Assembly: GCF_900231165.1 (NCBI RefSeq)
Contig: NZ_LT960614.1
Coordinates: forward strand, 4,728,001 to 4,792,000
Reading direction: 5' to 3'
From: Hartmannibacter diazotrophicus
GTDB lineage: Bacteria; Pseudomonadota; Alphaproteobacteria; Rhizobiales; Pleomorphomonadaceae
DNA length: 64,000 nt
Shown here: piece by piece, positions 29,493 to 38,016 of the stretch
Layout: each line of letters begins with the position of its first letter
Numbering within the stretch: the stretch's first letter is position 1
Program-made: the position numbers and the translations under genes
Notes under the pieces: generated by a model
Seen by the model: the letters and a program-made list of their open reading frames with translations, nothing else
The model's database searches: none
What the model was told of the DNA's origin: nothing

Positions 29493-29930
29493 GCGGCCTT
29501 GTCGGCCGGATCGCCGGCCAGCCCGGAATTTCTCTCTCCATATCGGCCTGACGGGCCGGCCACGAATTGCCTTGCGCGCCCTCCCGGCACGATCCGGAGA
29601 CAGCCGCCCGCACTGCCGCACAACTCTTTTTCAAGATTTGCAGTGCAGTTTGACGGTTAAGCGGATCGCTCCGTCTTTGGTAAAATCCGGAGCGTCTTGA
29701 GATATCCGATCAGCGAGATAAGAATATTTGTCCGATCAATCAGTCCTCGGATATCCGGGACTGGGCATCGGTCGGGAGACGGGCAGTCGTCACCCGAAAA
29801 ATCGTCACTCGACACGAGACAATTTCGACCGGTCATGCGGCGGAACCGTTGGGTTCAACCGCATGCCGAACGAGGAGACCGGCAAGTCGCCGGTATTGGT
29901 CTCCTCATTGGCAACGCAAGGGAGCAAGGA
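29493..29930. other. Intergenic region hpt-cpdR
   Basis: These 438 bases show no convincing gene or tRNA. A weak hairpin CGCTCCG-14-CGGAGCG lies at 29667-29694, and GATATCCG occurs twice (29701-29708 and near 29750). The cpdR promoter should lie here. Nothing else stands out. Confidence 0.5.
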
Positions 29931-30314
29931 TTGGCGCATATTCTCCTGACAGAGGACGACGAGGCTGTCAGAGCCTTCGTGCGCCGGGCCCTGGAGATCG
30001 ACGGCCATGACGTCACGCTCGCCGAGGACGGCGGCGCGGCGCTTGAAATCCTGCAATCGGGCGAAAAATTCGACCTGCTGCTCTCCGACATCATGATGCC
30101 GGTGATGGACGGTATCGGCCTCGCGCTGAATGTCGCGCGCGACTATCCGACCCTGCCGATCCTGCTGATGACGGGCTTTGCCGACCAGCGCGAACGCGCC
30201 CACAATCTCGAAGCCATCATCTACGACGTGGTGCCGAAGCCCTTCACGCTGGCGGAAATCCGCAAGGCCGTCCGCGAGGCTCTGGCGGCCGGCCCGCGCA
30301 AGCCCGAGGCCTGA
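29931..30314 (+). CDS. cpdR: CpdR-like single-domain response regulator
   Basis: This 127-residue protein is a stand-alone receiver domain. It opens AHILLTEDDEAVRAF, has the phosphoacceptor Asp in DLLLSDIMMPVMDG (about residue 51), the Thr in LLMTGFAD and the Lys in VPKPFTLAEI. CpdR is the adaptor that primes ClpXP for cell-cycle proteolysis, controlled by CckA-ChpT in alphaproteobacteria. The start is TTG 29931 behind GGGAGCAAGGA. No ATG fits this N-terminus. Confidence 0.88.
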   Translation: MAHILLTEDDEAVRAFVRRALEIDGHDVTLAEDGGAALEILQSGEKFDLLLSDIMMPVMDGIGLALNVARDYPTLPILLMTGFADQRERAHNLEAIIYDVVPKPFTLAEIRKAVREALAAGPRKPEA

Positions 30315-30331
30315 CAGGTCCGGGGAAAATC

Positions 30332-30523
30332 TCAGGCCGTCGTGTCGACCACAAGGCCCGTTCCGGGAGCCGGTGCGGCCTTCGCCGTTTCCTGGGCCGC
30401 ATTGAGCATGGCAACAAGCGCGTCCCCGGCCTGCTTCTGCTGCTTGAGCGCCGCAATGCTCACGGTCTGCTGACGCGAGATCGCGTCCATGACAACGGAC
30501 TGGGATGCGGAGGCGGCGTCCAT
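30332..30523 (-). CDS. YjfB-family putative motility protein
   Basis: This small 63-residue protein fits the YjfB/putative motility protein family. It has an N-terminal VVMDAISRQQTVSIAAL pattern, a Gln/Lys-rich helix and a Leu-containing tail. ATG 30523 follows AAAGG at good spacing. Function is not established. It converges on cpdR with 17 bases between stops. No flagellar genes are nearby. Confidence 0.65.
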   Translation of the reverse strand: MDAASASQSVVMDAISRQQTVSIAALKQQKQAGDALVAMLNAAQETAKAAPAPGTGLVVDTTA

Positions 30524-30634
30524 CGGAGGACCTTTCAGCAACTGGCGATTGGTCCGACCCTGCCGCAGCCACCTTCACAAAGCGTTAAGATGGCCCGTCG
30601 AATCCACGCAGCCCGGCACCGGCGGCCGCAACCG

Positions 30635-31882
30635 TCACCGCGGACCGGAAAAGCCCGAGATGGCGAGCGGATTGTCTGTGATCGCCGCCTTGTCCGGCGT
30701 GTCGGGGGCCAATGCCCCGGTGATGCCGTCGAAAAGCTTGCGGACGAAATCCTCCGCGAGATCGTTGGTGATGAAGACGAGGCGCGTGCGGTGGTCCGCA
30801 TCCGGCCAGGCGTCCAGGCGCGCCGGCGGATGGAACACCTCCTGCACGCCGTGCAGCACCAGCGGCCGGTCCGGATCCTCGGCGAGCCGCACGATCCCCT
30901 TCATCCGCAGGATGCGCGGTCCGTGCGCCGACCGCAGCAGATCGAGAAACATCTCCAGCGATCCCGCGCTGACGGCCCGGTCGGTCGCGAGGCTGAAGGA
31001 ACGGATGTGATCGTCATGGCGGTTGACGTCATGACGATGGCCGTGATGCCCGCCATGAGCGCGGTCGCCGTGTTCCCCGCCATGATGCCCATGTTCATGA
31101 TGCTCATGTTCATGGTGACCATGGTCGTCGTGGCCGTGAGGATGGTCCGCTTCGCCGCCCGTCTCGTAGGCCTCGGCCGCGAGCCACGCCCTGACATCCG
31201 CGATCTTGGTGTCGGCGTTCCAGAGCCCCGCGTTGAGAAGGGTCGCGGCGGTCGCCTCACCCTTGGCCGCCATGAGCCGTGGGGCTGCCGGGTTGAGCGC
31301 CGTCAGCCTGGCAACCAGTGCCGGCAGGCGTTCGGCGCCTTCCGGCAGATCGGTCTTGGTGATCACGAGCCGATCGGCGACGGCCACCTGCTTGACCGCC
31401 TCCTTGTGGGCATCGAGGGTCGCCGAGCCGTTCACCGCGTCGACCAGGGTGATCACGCCGTCGAGCCGGTAGCGCATGACGAGATAGGGATGCGCCATCA
31501 CCGTCTGCAGCACGGGGGCCGGATCGGCGAGCCCCGTCGTCTCGATGACGACGCGCGTGAGCTTGTCGATGCGCTTGTTGTCGACCCCGCGCAGGAAAGT
31601 CTCCAGCGTGTTCACGAGATCGCCGCGGATGGTGCAGCACAGGCAACCGGAGGAAAGCTCCACGATGCCGTCGTCGCGCGCCGCGACGAAGAGATGATCG
31701 AGCCCGACCTCGCCGAACTCGTTGATGACGACCGCCGCGTCCTTCATCGCCGGATCGGCGACGAGCGCGTTGAGCAGCGTTGTCTTGCCGGCGCCGAGAA
31801 AGCCCGTGATGACGGTCAGCGGAATGGGTTCGGGGCGCTTGCGGGGTTCGGCCATGGCGGGAGTGTTCTCGTCGTCGGTCAC
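30635..31882 (-). CDS. CobW/COG0523 family GTPase metallochaperone with His-rich loop
   Basis: This 415-residue COG0523 GTPase has Walker A ITGFLGAGKTTLL, the metal motif GCLCCT (CxCC), the ETTGLADPAP switch and the TKTD specificity motif. Between the GTPase and C-terminal CobW_C domains lies a run of about 40 residues with some 20 histidines (HPHGHDDHGHHEHEHHEHGH onward), typical of zinc-handling members. GTG 31882 overlaps the upstream carboxypeptidase stop by GTGA; ATG 31855 is an alternative start. Zinc is the likeliest metal; nickel or cobalt cannot be excluded. Confidence 0.88.
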   Translation of the reverse strand: MTDDENTPAMAEPRKRPEPIPLTVITGFLGAGKTTLLNALVADPAMKDAAVVINEFGEVGLDHLFVAARDDGIVELSSGCLCCTIRGDLVNTLETFLRGVDNKRIDKLTRVVIETTGLADPAPVLQTVMAHPYLVMRYRLDGVITLVDAVNGSATLDAHKEAVKQVAVADRLVITKTDLPEGAERLPALVARLTALNPAAPRLMAAKGEATAATLLNAGLWNADTKIADVRAWLAAEAYETGGEADHPHGHDDHGHHEHEHHEHGHHGGEHGDRAHGGHHGHRHDVNRHDDHIRSFSLATDRAVSAGSLEMFLDLLRSAHGPRILRMKGIVRLAEDPDRPLVLHGVQEVFHPPARLDAWPDADHRTRLVFITNDLAEDFVRKLFDGITGALAPDTPDKAAITDNPLAISGFSGPR

Positions 31883-33087
31883 GGCCTGGCCACCGGCAGC
31901 GCCGGGTCGCTCATCGTGCCCTTCAGCCGGACCGGCGCCATCGGCCGAAGGCGCGGCAGCGGGACATTGGCGCTGACGGCAACCGCGCCGGCCAGCGTCG
32001 TCTTGTCGGTGCCGTCGTCCTCGTCGTCGCTGTCGCCGACGGTGAGCGGGGCTCCGGTGCCGAGAATGGCGACCGGGACGGGTGCGGGCTCGGCCGTGGT
32101 CGGGGCAAGCACCAGCGTGCCGACCGGCTTGATGCTGCGCGCGATCTTGCCGTTCGGACCGCAAATGTCGGGACGCAGATCCACCGGATGGGACGGAACC
32201 CGGCCGGACGGTGCCAGGCGATCCAGCGTCACCTTGCGGTCGAAAAGCTTGGCGCCGCGACCGAATCCCGATTCCAGAAGCCGGGCGGCCGTCTCGTTGC
32301 GAACCTTCGTGTTCGGCTGCCCGAGGACGACCACCACGAGCCGGCGTCCGCCGCGCGTCGCGCTTGCCACCATGTTGAAGCCGGCCGAGCAGATGAAGCC
32401 CGTCTTCATGCCGTCCGCGCCGGGATATTGTTCGAGCAGCTTGTTCTGCGACTTCAGCACCTTGTCGCCGATCGAGATTGCCGGAATCCGGAACAGCACA
32501 TCATATTGCGGAAAATCCCGGATCAGCGCCCGGGTCAGGATCGCCAGATCCCGCGCGGTCATCCACTGCCCCTTGTCGGGCAGACCGTTGGGATTGTCGA
32601 AGCGCGAGCCGGTCATGCCGAGACGGCGGGCCGTGTCGTTCATGCGCGCGGCGAACCCGGCCTGGCTGCCGCCGATCGTTTCGGCGATCGCCATGGCGAT
32701 ATCGTTGGCGGACTTGACGATCATCATCTTCAGCGCATTGTCGAGGGTGATCTGCGTGCCCGGCTGGAAGCCCATCTTGCTCGGCGCCTGCGCGTTTGCA
32801 TGAGCGCTGACCGTCACGGGCGACATCAGCGAAACCTCGCCGCGCTTGATCGCATCGAAGACCACATAGGCCGTCATCAGCTTGGTCACCGAGGCCGGAT
32901 ACCAGGGCGCGAAGGCATTGCGCTCGGCAAGCACCTCGCCCGTCCTCACGTCGAAGAGGAGATAGGGCGCGTTGTCCCAGGCAGCGGCCCGCGCCGCCTG
33001 CGGGACCGCGAGGGTCAGGGCGACGAGGAAAGCGGCCAGAAGCCGGCGGAGAAGGAACGTCGATCGAATGGAGAGCGTCTGCATCAT
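31879..33087 (-). CDS. D-alanyl-D-alanine carboxypeptidase (DacA/C/F family, PBP5-type)
   Basis: This periplasmic penicillin-binding protein trims peptidoglycan pentapeptides. It has about 402 residues and an N-terminal signal (LLAAFLVALTLAVPQAARA). The three active-site motifs are SxxK in PASVTKLMT, SxN in VKSANDIAMA and KTG in GMKTGFICSAG. The C-terminal 110 residues are proline/alanine-rich and diverge from the usual PBP5 membrane anchor. The start is uncertain among 33084, 33087 and 33141. It is coupled to the downstream CobW gene. Confidence 0.92.
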   Translation of the reverse strand: MMQTLSIRSTFLLRRLLAAFLVALTLAVPQAARAAAWDNAPYLLFDVRTGEVLAERNAFAPWYPASVTKLMTAYVVFDAIKRGEVSLMSPVTVSAHANAQAPSKMGFQPGTQITLDNALKMMIVKSANDIAMAIAETIGGSQAGFAARMNDTARRLGMTGSRFDNPNGLPDKGQWMTARDLAILTRALIRDFPQYDVLFRIPAISIGDKVLKSQNKLLEQYPGADGMKTGFICSAGFNMVASATRGGRRLVVVVLGQPNTKVRNETAARLLESGFGRGAKLFDRKVTLDRLAPSGRVPSHPVDLRPDICGPNGKIARSIKPVGTLVLAPTTAEPAPVPVAILGTGAPLTVGDSDDEDDGTDKTTLAGAVAVSANVPLPRLRPMAPVRLKGTMSDPALPVARP

Positions 33088-33324
33088 CTTCGGGAATTGA
33101 GTGCCGCGGGCCATGCCCCGTATTGCGCGCATGCTTTGCATGGACGTTGAGTCTTTTTAGCGGCAAGCAAGCGATCCGCATAGGGGGCGGGGCAACGAGC
33201 CCACCATTTCCGCAGCGCGCGCACCTGCCTCTTGATGTCCGATCCGGCCTTTGCGACAAGGTCAACAGCGAAGGAAACCATCGGCTTGCAGGGCACGACA
33301 GCCCTGGGGTGAGCCGCGAAAGGC

Positions 33325-34224
33325 ATGCGGATAATGAACGCACCCGGCGGGCCGACAACACCCGATGAGATCGCTGCAGCCCCGCCGAGCCCGTCGCCGC
33401 GCTTGCAGCGGGCGCGCGGCGCCGCCGTCGTGACCTTCAAGCACCGGGATGGCACGACCCGCCTCGACCGCCTGTTCCAGGACGGCTGCTGCAAGATCCG
33501 CCTGCCCAGGGTTCATGACGGAGAGCCCGTCGCCGTGCTCCTCAACACCGCCGGCGGCGTCACCGGCGGCGATCGCCTGTCCTACGAGGTCGGCTGGGGC
33601 GACGGTGCCTGCGCAACGGCGACGACGCAGGCCGCCGAGCGCATCTACCGCCGCAGCGAGGGGCTGGGGCGGATCGAGAACACCCTGACCGTCGGCGCCG
33701 GCGCCAGGGCCCTGTGGCTGCCGCAGGAAACCATCGTCTTCGACCGGGCCGGTCTCGACCGCTCGCTCGACATCGATCTTGCCCATGACGCGGCGCTGAC
33801 CGCCGTCGAAAGCGTCGTCCTCGGCCGCACGGCGATGGGCGAGAGCGTGCGCGAGGCAACGATCCTCGACCGCTGGCGGCTGCGGCGGACCGGGCCGGAC
33901 GGCAAGTCCCGCCTGGTCTATGCCGACAATTTCCGCCTCGTCGGCGACAGCCGGGACATCCTGAAAGGCGCCGCCACCGGCCGGGGCGCGGCCGCCTATG
34001 CCACGCTCGTCCATGCCGCGCCCGACGCCGAGGGCCGGCTCGACGAACTGCGCGCGCTGGTGGAGACCGCCGGCAACACTCTCCTTGATGCCGGAACCAC
34101 CGCCTTCGACGGCCTGCTCGTCGCCCGCTTCCTTGCCACGGACGGGCGCGCCTTGCGCGATTGCCTCATTTCCGTGCTTGAAAATTTCTCAGGCAAAACG
34201 GTGCCAAGGGTCTGGCATTGCTGA
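33325..34224 (+). CDS. ureD: Urease accessory protein UreD
   Basis: UreD binds apo-urease and helps route nickel to the active site. It has 299 residues. Family hallmarks are LNTAGGVTGGDRLSYE, ATTQAAERIYRRS and LWLPQETIVFDRAGLDR. The C-terminal half is the variable part. ATG 33325 is followed two codons later by another Met. It heads the structural urease cluster; no clear promoter is visible, and the preceding gene is divergent. It is separated from its partners ureEFG by 26 kb. Confidence 0.95.
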   Translation: MRIMNAPGGPTTPDEIAAAPPSPSPRLQRARGAAVVTFKHRDGTTRLDRLFQDGCCKIRLPRVHDGEPVAVLLNTAGGVTGGDRLSYEVGWGDGACATATTQAAERIYRRSEGLGRIENTLTVGAGARALWLPQETIVFDRAGLDRSLDIDLAHDAALTAVESVVLGRTAMGESVREATILDRWRLRRTGPDGKSRLVYADNFRLVGDSRDILKGAATGRGAAAYATLVHAAPDAEGRLDELRALVETAGNTLLDAGTTAFDGLLVARFLATDGRALRDCLISVLENFSGKTVPRVWHC

Positions 34225-34340
34225 CCGGGTTCGGATTAGCTTGAGCCTCGAAATCAAGGTCGATGCGCGCCCTTCAGCGTCGGGCAAGCGCATGCGAAGC
34301 CGCCTCCCGGCGGCGGGACAAAGAGAGGGCTCGGGACGGC

Positions 34341-34643
34341 ATGAACCTCACTCCGCGCGAAAAGGACAAGCTGCTCATCTCGGTGGCCGCGATGGTCGCC
34401 CGCAAGAGGCTCGAACGGGGCGTCAAGCTCAACTATCCCGAAGCCGTGGCCCTCATCTCCGACTTCGTCATGGAAGGCGCGCGCGATGGCCGCTCCGTTG
34501 CCGAACTGATGGAAGCCGGCGCCACCGTGATCACCCGCGACCAGGTGATGGACGGCATTGCCGAGATGATCCACGACGTGCAGGTCGAGGCGACATTTCC
34601 GGACGGCACCAAGCTTGTGACGGTGCACGAGCCGATCAGGTGA
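34341..34643 (+). CDS. ureA: Urease gamma subunit UreA
   Basis: The small gamma subunit of urease has 100 residues and starts [19 protein letters not shown]. Other family segments are [21 protein letters not shown] and [17 protein letters not shown]. The ATG at 34341 is fixed by homology; upstream in-frame codons are not urease-like. It lies 116 bases after ureD and 31 bases before ureB. Confidence 0.97.
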   Translation: MNLTPREKDKLLISVAAMVARKRLERGVKLNYPEAVALISDFVMEGARDGRSVAELMEAGATVITRDQVMDGIAEMIHDVQVEATFPDGTKLVTVHEPIR

Positions 34644-34674
34644 TCGCAATTCGGCATTCAGGAGGCAGAGTCCC

Positions 34675-34980
34675 ATGATCCCAGGTGAAATCTTCCCCGC
34701 GGCCGGCGAGATCGAGCTCAACGCCGGCCTTCCGACGATCACGATGGATGTCTCCAACACCGGCGACCGGCCGGTGCAGGTCGGCAGCCACTACCATTTC
34801 GCCGAGACCAATCCGGCGCTTTCCTTCGACCGGGCCGAAGCGAGGGGCATGCGCCTCGACATTCCCTCCGGCACGGCGGTGCGCTTCGAGCCAGGCCAGA
34901 CGCGCTCCGTCACCCTCGTCCCCTTCCAGGGCGACAGGAAAGTCTTCGGCTTCCGCCAGGACGTGATGGGAGCGCTCTGA
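34675..34980 (+). CDS. ureB: Urease beta subunit UreB
   Basis: The urease beta subunit has 101 residues and starts [17 protein letters not shown]. The conserved [13 protein letters not shown] and [18 protein letters not shown] blocks are intact. ATG 34675 follows AGGAGGCAGAGTCCC. Three bases separate its stop from the frameshifted LprI-like gene, so this tightly spaced operon continues toward ureC. Confidence 0.97.
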   Translation: MIPGEIFPAAGEIELNAGLPTITMDVSNTGDRPVQVGSHYHFAETNPALSFDRAEARGMRLDIPSGTAVRFEPGQTRSVTLVPFQGDRKVFGFRQDVMGAL

Positions 34981-34983
34981 GCG

Positions 34984-35392
34984 ATGCGTCTTGCCGGCCT
35001 CACCGCATCCATGTTGCTGCTCGCCGCGGCTCCGCCCGCCCTCGCGCAAGAGCGCGCCGGACGACTGCGGCAACGCGCAGACCCAGCTCGAGATCAACGA
35101 TTGCGTCGCCCGCGACTACGACCGGGCCGACGCCGAGCTCAATGCGGTCTGGAAGAAGGCCATCGCCGAGATGAAGTCGATCGACGCCGACCTGCCGCCG
35201 GAACAGAGCGGGGCAGCCGATGCGCTGCTGAAGTCGCAGCGCGCCTGGATCGCCTATCGTGACGGCCAGTGCGAGGCGGCCGGCTTCCAGTTTGTCGGCG
35301 GCTCCATTCGTGGCTCGACCGTCGGAGGGTGCCTCGCCGACCTGACGCGAAAGCGTACCGCGGAACTGCAGACGTTCCTGGAGACGAACTAG
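34984..35392 (+). pseudogene. LprI/DUF1311-family secreted protein, frameshifted
   Basis: An ATG at 34984 opens a clean signal peptide (RLAGLTASMLLLAAAPPALAQ). The frame then turns into non-family sequence after about 35050. The DUF1311/LprI domain (DDCGNAQTQLEINDCVARDY, then ADAELNAVWKKAI and GGCLADLTRKRTAELQ) continues in the +1 frame to the stop at 35392. The total span of 409 bases is not a multiple of three. Either a one-base insertion inactivated the gene or it is a sequence error. Small DUF1311 genes occur inside urease operons of other rhizobia. Confidence 0.82.
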
Positions 35393-35446
35393 GTCTCTCG
35401 AATGGCCCGTCGGCCTCAGGCCGCAAGACGTGAACCGGAACCAACG

Positions 35447-35941
35447 ATGACGATGACGCTGAAGGGATCCTGCCATTGCGGTGCCGTGCGCTTCTCCGTG
35501 GAGAGCCACACGCCCTATCCCTATCAGCGCTGCTATTGCTCGATCTGCCGCAAGACCGGTGGCGGCGGAGGCTATGCCATCAACATCATGGGCGTCGCCG
35601 AGACGCTGAAGGTCGAGGACGAGAATGCGCTCGGCGTGCTGCATGCGAAGATCTACGCCGACGACGGCTCCTGCGAGGTGAGCAGCGGTCAGCGTCACTT
35701 CTGCACCAAATGCGGCTCTTCCCTGTGGCTCTATGACGACAGCTGGCCGGATCTGGTGCATCCGATGGCCTCCGCCATCGACACCGATCTGCCGGCAGCC
35801 CCGGAAAGCGTCCACCTCATGCTGAAATACAAGGCCTCCTGGGTCGACGTGCAGCGCGGCCCGAAGGACCGGTATTTCGACGGCTATCCCGCGCAGTCGA
35901 TCGAGGACTGGCACAAGAACCGCGGGCTCTGGATCGAATGA
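35447..35941 (+). CDS. GFA-type (Mss4-like) zinc protein
   Basis: This 164-residue protein belongs to the glutathione-dependent formaldehyde-activating (GFA/CENP-V) family. Zinc-binding cysteines are visible in GSCHCGAVRF, CYCSICRKTGGG and HFCTKCGSSLW. The real substrate of most family members is unknown. ATG 35447 follows GGAACC. It sits between the broken LprI-like gene and ureC in the urease operon, with 109 bases before ureC. A direct urease role is not established. Confidence 0.88.
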   Translation: MTMTLKGSCHCGAVRFSVESHTPYPYQRCYCSICRKTGGGGGYAINIMGVAETLKVEDENALGVLHAKIYADDGSCEVSSGQRHFCTKCGSSLWLYDDSWPDLVHPMASAIDTDLPAAPESVHLMLKYKASWVDVQRGPKDRYFDGYPAQSIEDWHKNRGLWIE

Positions 35942-36050
35942 TCAGGCCCGATTGCCCGCAAGGCGGCATGCGCCGAAGCGATTGTTGAACCGACGGAATT
36001 GATGACGACTTTTGAAGTCGGCGGAACGTAAAGAGACGGAGAAGGCCCAA

Positions 36051-37766
36051 ATGTCGTACAAGATGTCCCGCGCCGCCTATGCCGACATGTTCGGGCCGAC
36101 CACCGGCGACCGCATCCGCCTCGCCGACACCGAGCTCGTCGTCGAGGTGGAGAAGGACTTCACCACCTACGGCGACGAGGTGAAGTTCGGCGGCGGCAAG
36201 GTCATCCGCGACGGCATGGGCCAGAGCCAGGTCACCCGCGAGGGCGGCGCCGTCGACACCGTGATCACCAACGCGCTGATCATCGACCACTGGGGCATCG
36301 TCAAGGCCGACGTCGGCCTCAAGGACGGCCGCATCGTCGGCATCGGCAAGGCCGGCAACCCGGACGTCCAGCCGGGCGTCGACATCATCGTCGGCCCCGG
36401 CACCGAGGCGATCGCCGGCGAGGGCAAGATCCTCACCGCCGGCGCGCTCGACATGCACATCCACTATATCTGCCCGCAGCAGATCGACGAGGCGCTGATG
36501 TCGGGCGTCACCACGATGCTCGGCGGCGGCACGGGCCCCGCCACCGGCACCAACGCCACCACCTGCACGCCCGGTCCCTGGCACCTGACCCGCATGCTGC
36601 AGTCGGCCGAGGCCTTTCCGATGAATCTGGCCTTCGCCGGCAAGGGCAATGCGGCCCTCCCCGCCGCACTCGAAGAGCAGGTCAAGGCCGGCGCCTGTGC
36701 CCTCAAGCTGCACGAGGACTGGGGCACGACCCCTGCCGCCATCGACAATTGCCTCTCCGTCGCCGATGACTACGACGTCCAGGTGATGATCCACACCGAT
36801 ACGCTGAACGAGAGTGGTTTCGTCGAGGATACGGTCGCAGCCTTCAAGGGCCGCACCATCCACGCCTTCCACACCGAGGGCGCCGGCGGCGGCCACGCTC
36901 CGGACATCATCAAGGTCGCTGGCCTGCCGAATGTCATCCCCTCCTCGACCAACCCGACCCGGCCCTATACGAGGAATACCCTCGACGAACATCTCGACAT
37001 GCTGATGGTCTGTCACCACCTCGACAACTCCATCCCCGAGGACGTCGCCTTCGCCGAAAGCCGCATCCGCAAGGAGACGATCGCGGCCGAAGATATCCTG
37101 CACGACATGGGCGCCTTCTCGATCATTGCCTCCGACAGCCAGGCCATGGGCCGCGTCGGCGAGGTGATCATCCGCACGCTTCAGACCGCCCACAAGATGA
37201 AGGTCCAGCGCGGCGCCCTGCCCGAGGACAAGGGCAGCAGCAACGACAATTTCCGTGTGAAGCGCTACATCGCCAAGGTGACGATCAATCCGGCCATCGC
37301 CCACGGCCTCGACGCCCATATCGGCTCGGTCGAAGTCGGCAAGCTCGCCGACCTCGTGCTCTGGTCGCCCGCCTTCTTCGGCGTCAAGCCCGACATGATC
37401 CTGAAGATGGGCACCATCGCCGCTGCCCCGATGGGCGATCCCAACGCCTCGATCCCGACGCCGCAGCCGGTCCACTACCGCCCGATGTTCGGCTCCTTCG
37501 GCAAGGCGCTGACAGCCTCGTCGGTCACCTTCGTCAGCCAGGCGGCGCTCGATGCCGGCATCGGCGAGAAATACGGACTGGAAAAGACGCTGCTGGCGGT
37601 CAAGAACACTCGCGGCGGCATCGGCAAGGCGGCGATGGTCCACAACGCGGCAACGCCGAATATCGAGGTCGACCCCGAAACCTACGAAGTTCGCGCAGAC
37701 GGCGAATTGCTCACCTGCGAACCGGCCGACGTCCTGCCCATGGCCCAGCGCTATTTCCTGTTCTGA
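36051..37766 (+). CDS. ureC: Urease alpha subunit UreC (catalytic)
   Basis: The catalytic subunit has 571 residues and hydrolyses urea to ammonia and carbamate. Nickel ligands include His136 and His138 (LDMHIHYIC), the carbamylated Lys219 ([12 protein letters not shown]), and His in [12 protein letters not shown] and [13 protein letters not shown]. The active-site flap carries Cys-His in LMVCHHLDN, and the Asp ligand is in [12 protein letters not shown]. All catalytic residues are intact. ATG 36051 is the family start. It ends the structural cluster; ureEFG do not follow, unlike the common order. Confidence 0.98.
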   Translation: MSYKMSRAAYADMFGPTTGDRIRLADTELVVEVEKDFTTYGDEVKFGGGKVIRDGMGQSQVTREGGAVDTVITNALIIDHWGIVKADVGLKDGRIVGIGKAGNPDVQPGVDIIVGPGTEAIAGEGKILTAGALDMHIHYICPQQIDEALMSGVTTMLGGGTGPATGTNATTCTPGPWHLTRMLQSAEAFPMNLAFAGKGNAALPAALEEQVKAGACALKLHEDWGTTPAAIDNCLSVADDYDVQVMIHTDTLNESGFVEDTVAAFKGRTIHAFHTEGAGGGHAPDIIKVAGLPNVIPSSTNPTRPYTRNTLDEHLDMLMVCHHLDNSIPEDVAFAESRIRKETIAAEDILHDMGAFSIIASDSQAMGRVGEVIIRTLQTAHKMKVQRGALPEDKGSSNDNFRVKRYIAKVTINPAIAHGLDAHIGSVEVGKLADLVLWSPAFFGVKPDMILKMGTIAAAPMGDPNASIPTPQPVHYRPMFGSFGKALTASSVTFVSQAALDAGIGEKYGLEKTLLAVKNTRGGIGKAAMVHNAATPNIEVDPETYEVRADGELLTCEPADVLPMAQRYFLF

Positions 37767-37789
37767 GTTCGCCTCAGGGATCAGGCCAA

Positions 37790-37819
37790 CAGGCCGTCGC
37801 CGCAACCGATGACGGCCTG
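37790..37819 (+). terminator. Hairpin downstream of ureC
   Basis: CAGGCCGTC pairs with GACGGCCTG across a 12-base loop, 24 bases after the ureC stop. No T-run follows, so it is a possible rather than a clear terminator. Confidence 0.5.
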
Positions 37820-37820
37820 T

Positions 37821-37852
37821 CGTTGAATTGCCCCACCAGATACAATTCAACG
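37821..37852. repeat. Inverted repeat CGTTGAATTG / CAATTCAACG
   Basis: A perfect 10-base inverted repeat with a 12-base spacer follows the ureC hairpin by one base. It could be a regulator-binding site or part of a bipartite terminator. Confidence 0.55.
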
Positions 37853-37863
37853 ATGCGCCCGCC

Positions 37864-37887
37864 TGTCAAAAAAGCACGTTTTTGACA
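37864..37887. repeat. Inverted repeat TGTCAAAAA / TTTTTGACA
   Basis: A perfect 9-base inverted repeat with a 6-base loop lies 130 bases upstream of the GGDEF gene. The AAAAA/TTTTT arms would allow it to act as a terminator hairpin in either direction or as an operator. Confidence 0.55.
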
Positions 37888-38016
37888 AGTCTCGAACGAA
37901 GACTTTGCGGCCGACGGTCCGACAATAACCTATTCTTATCCTAAAGTTGCTAGCGTTCACCGTGAATGGACTGACGTCTGCGATGGTGCACTGTCTCAAC
38001 TTGGGAGAACGGTCGC

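Noticed and set aside
30590-32803. A 737-codon plus-strand open frame
   Set aside because: It lies antisense to the CobW gene and the carboxypeptidase and has no family features. It arises from high GC codon bias.
34991-35392. An intact LprI-like protein starting at a TTG in the +1 frame
   Set aside because: Its first 20 residues are Cys/Pro/Arg-rich non-family sequence, while the true signal peptide lies in the other frame. A frameshift explains it better.
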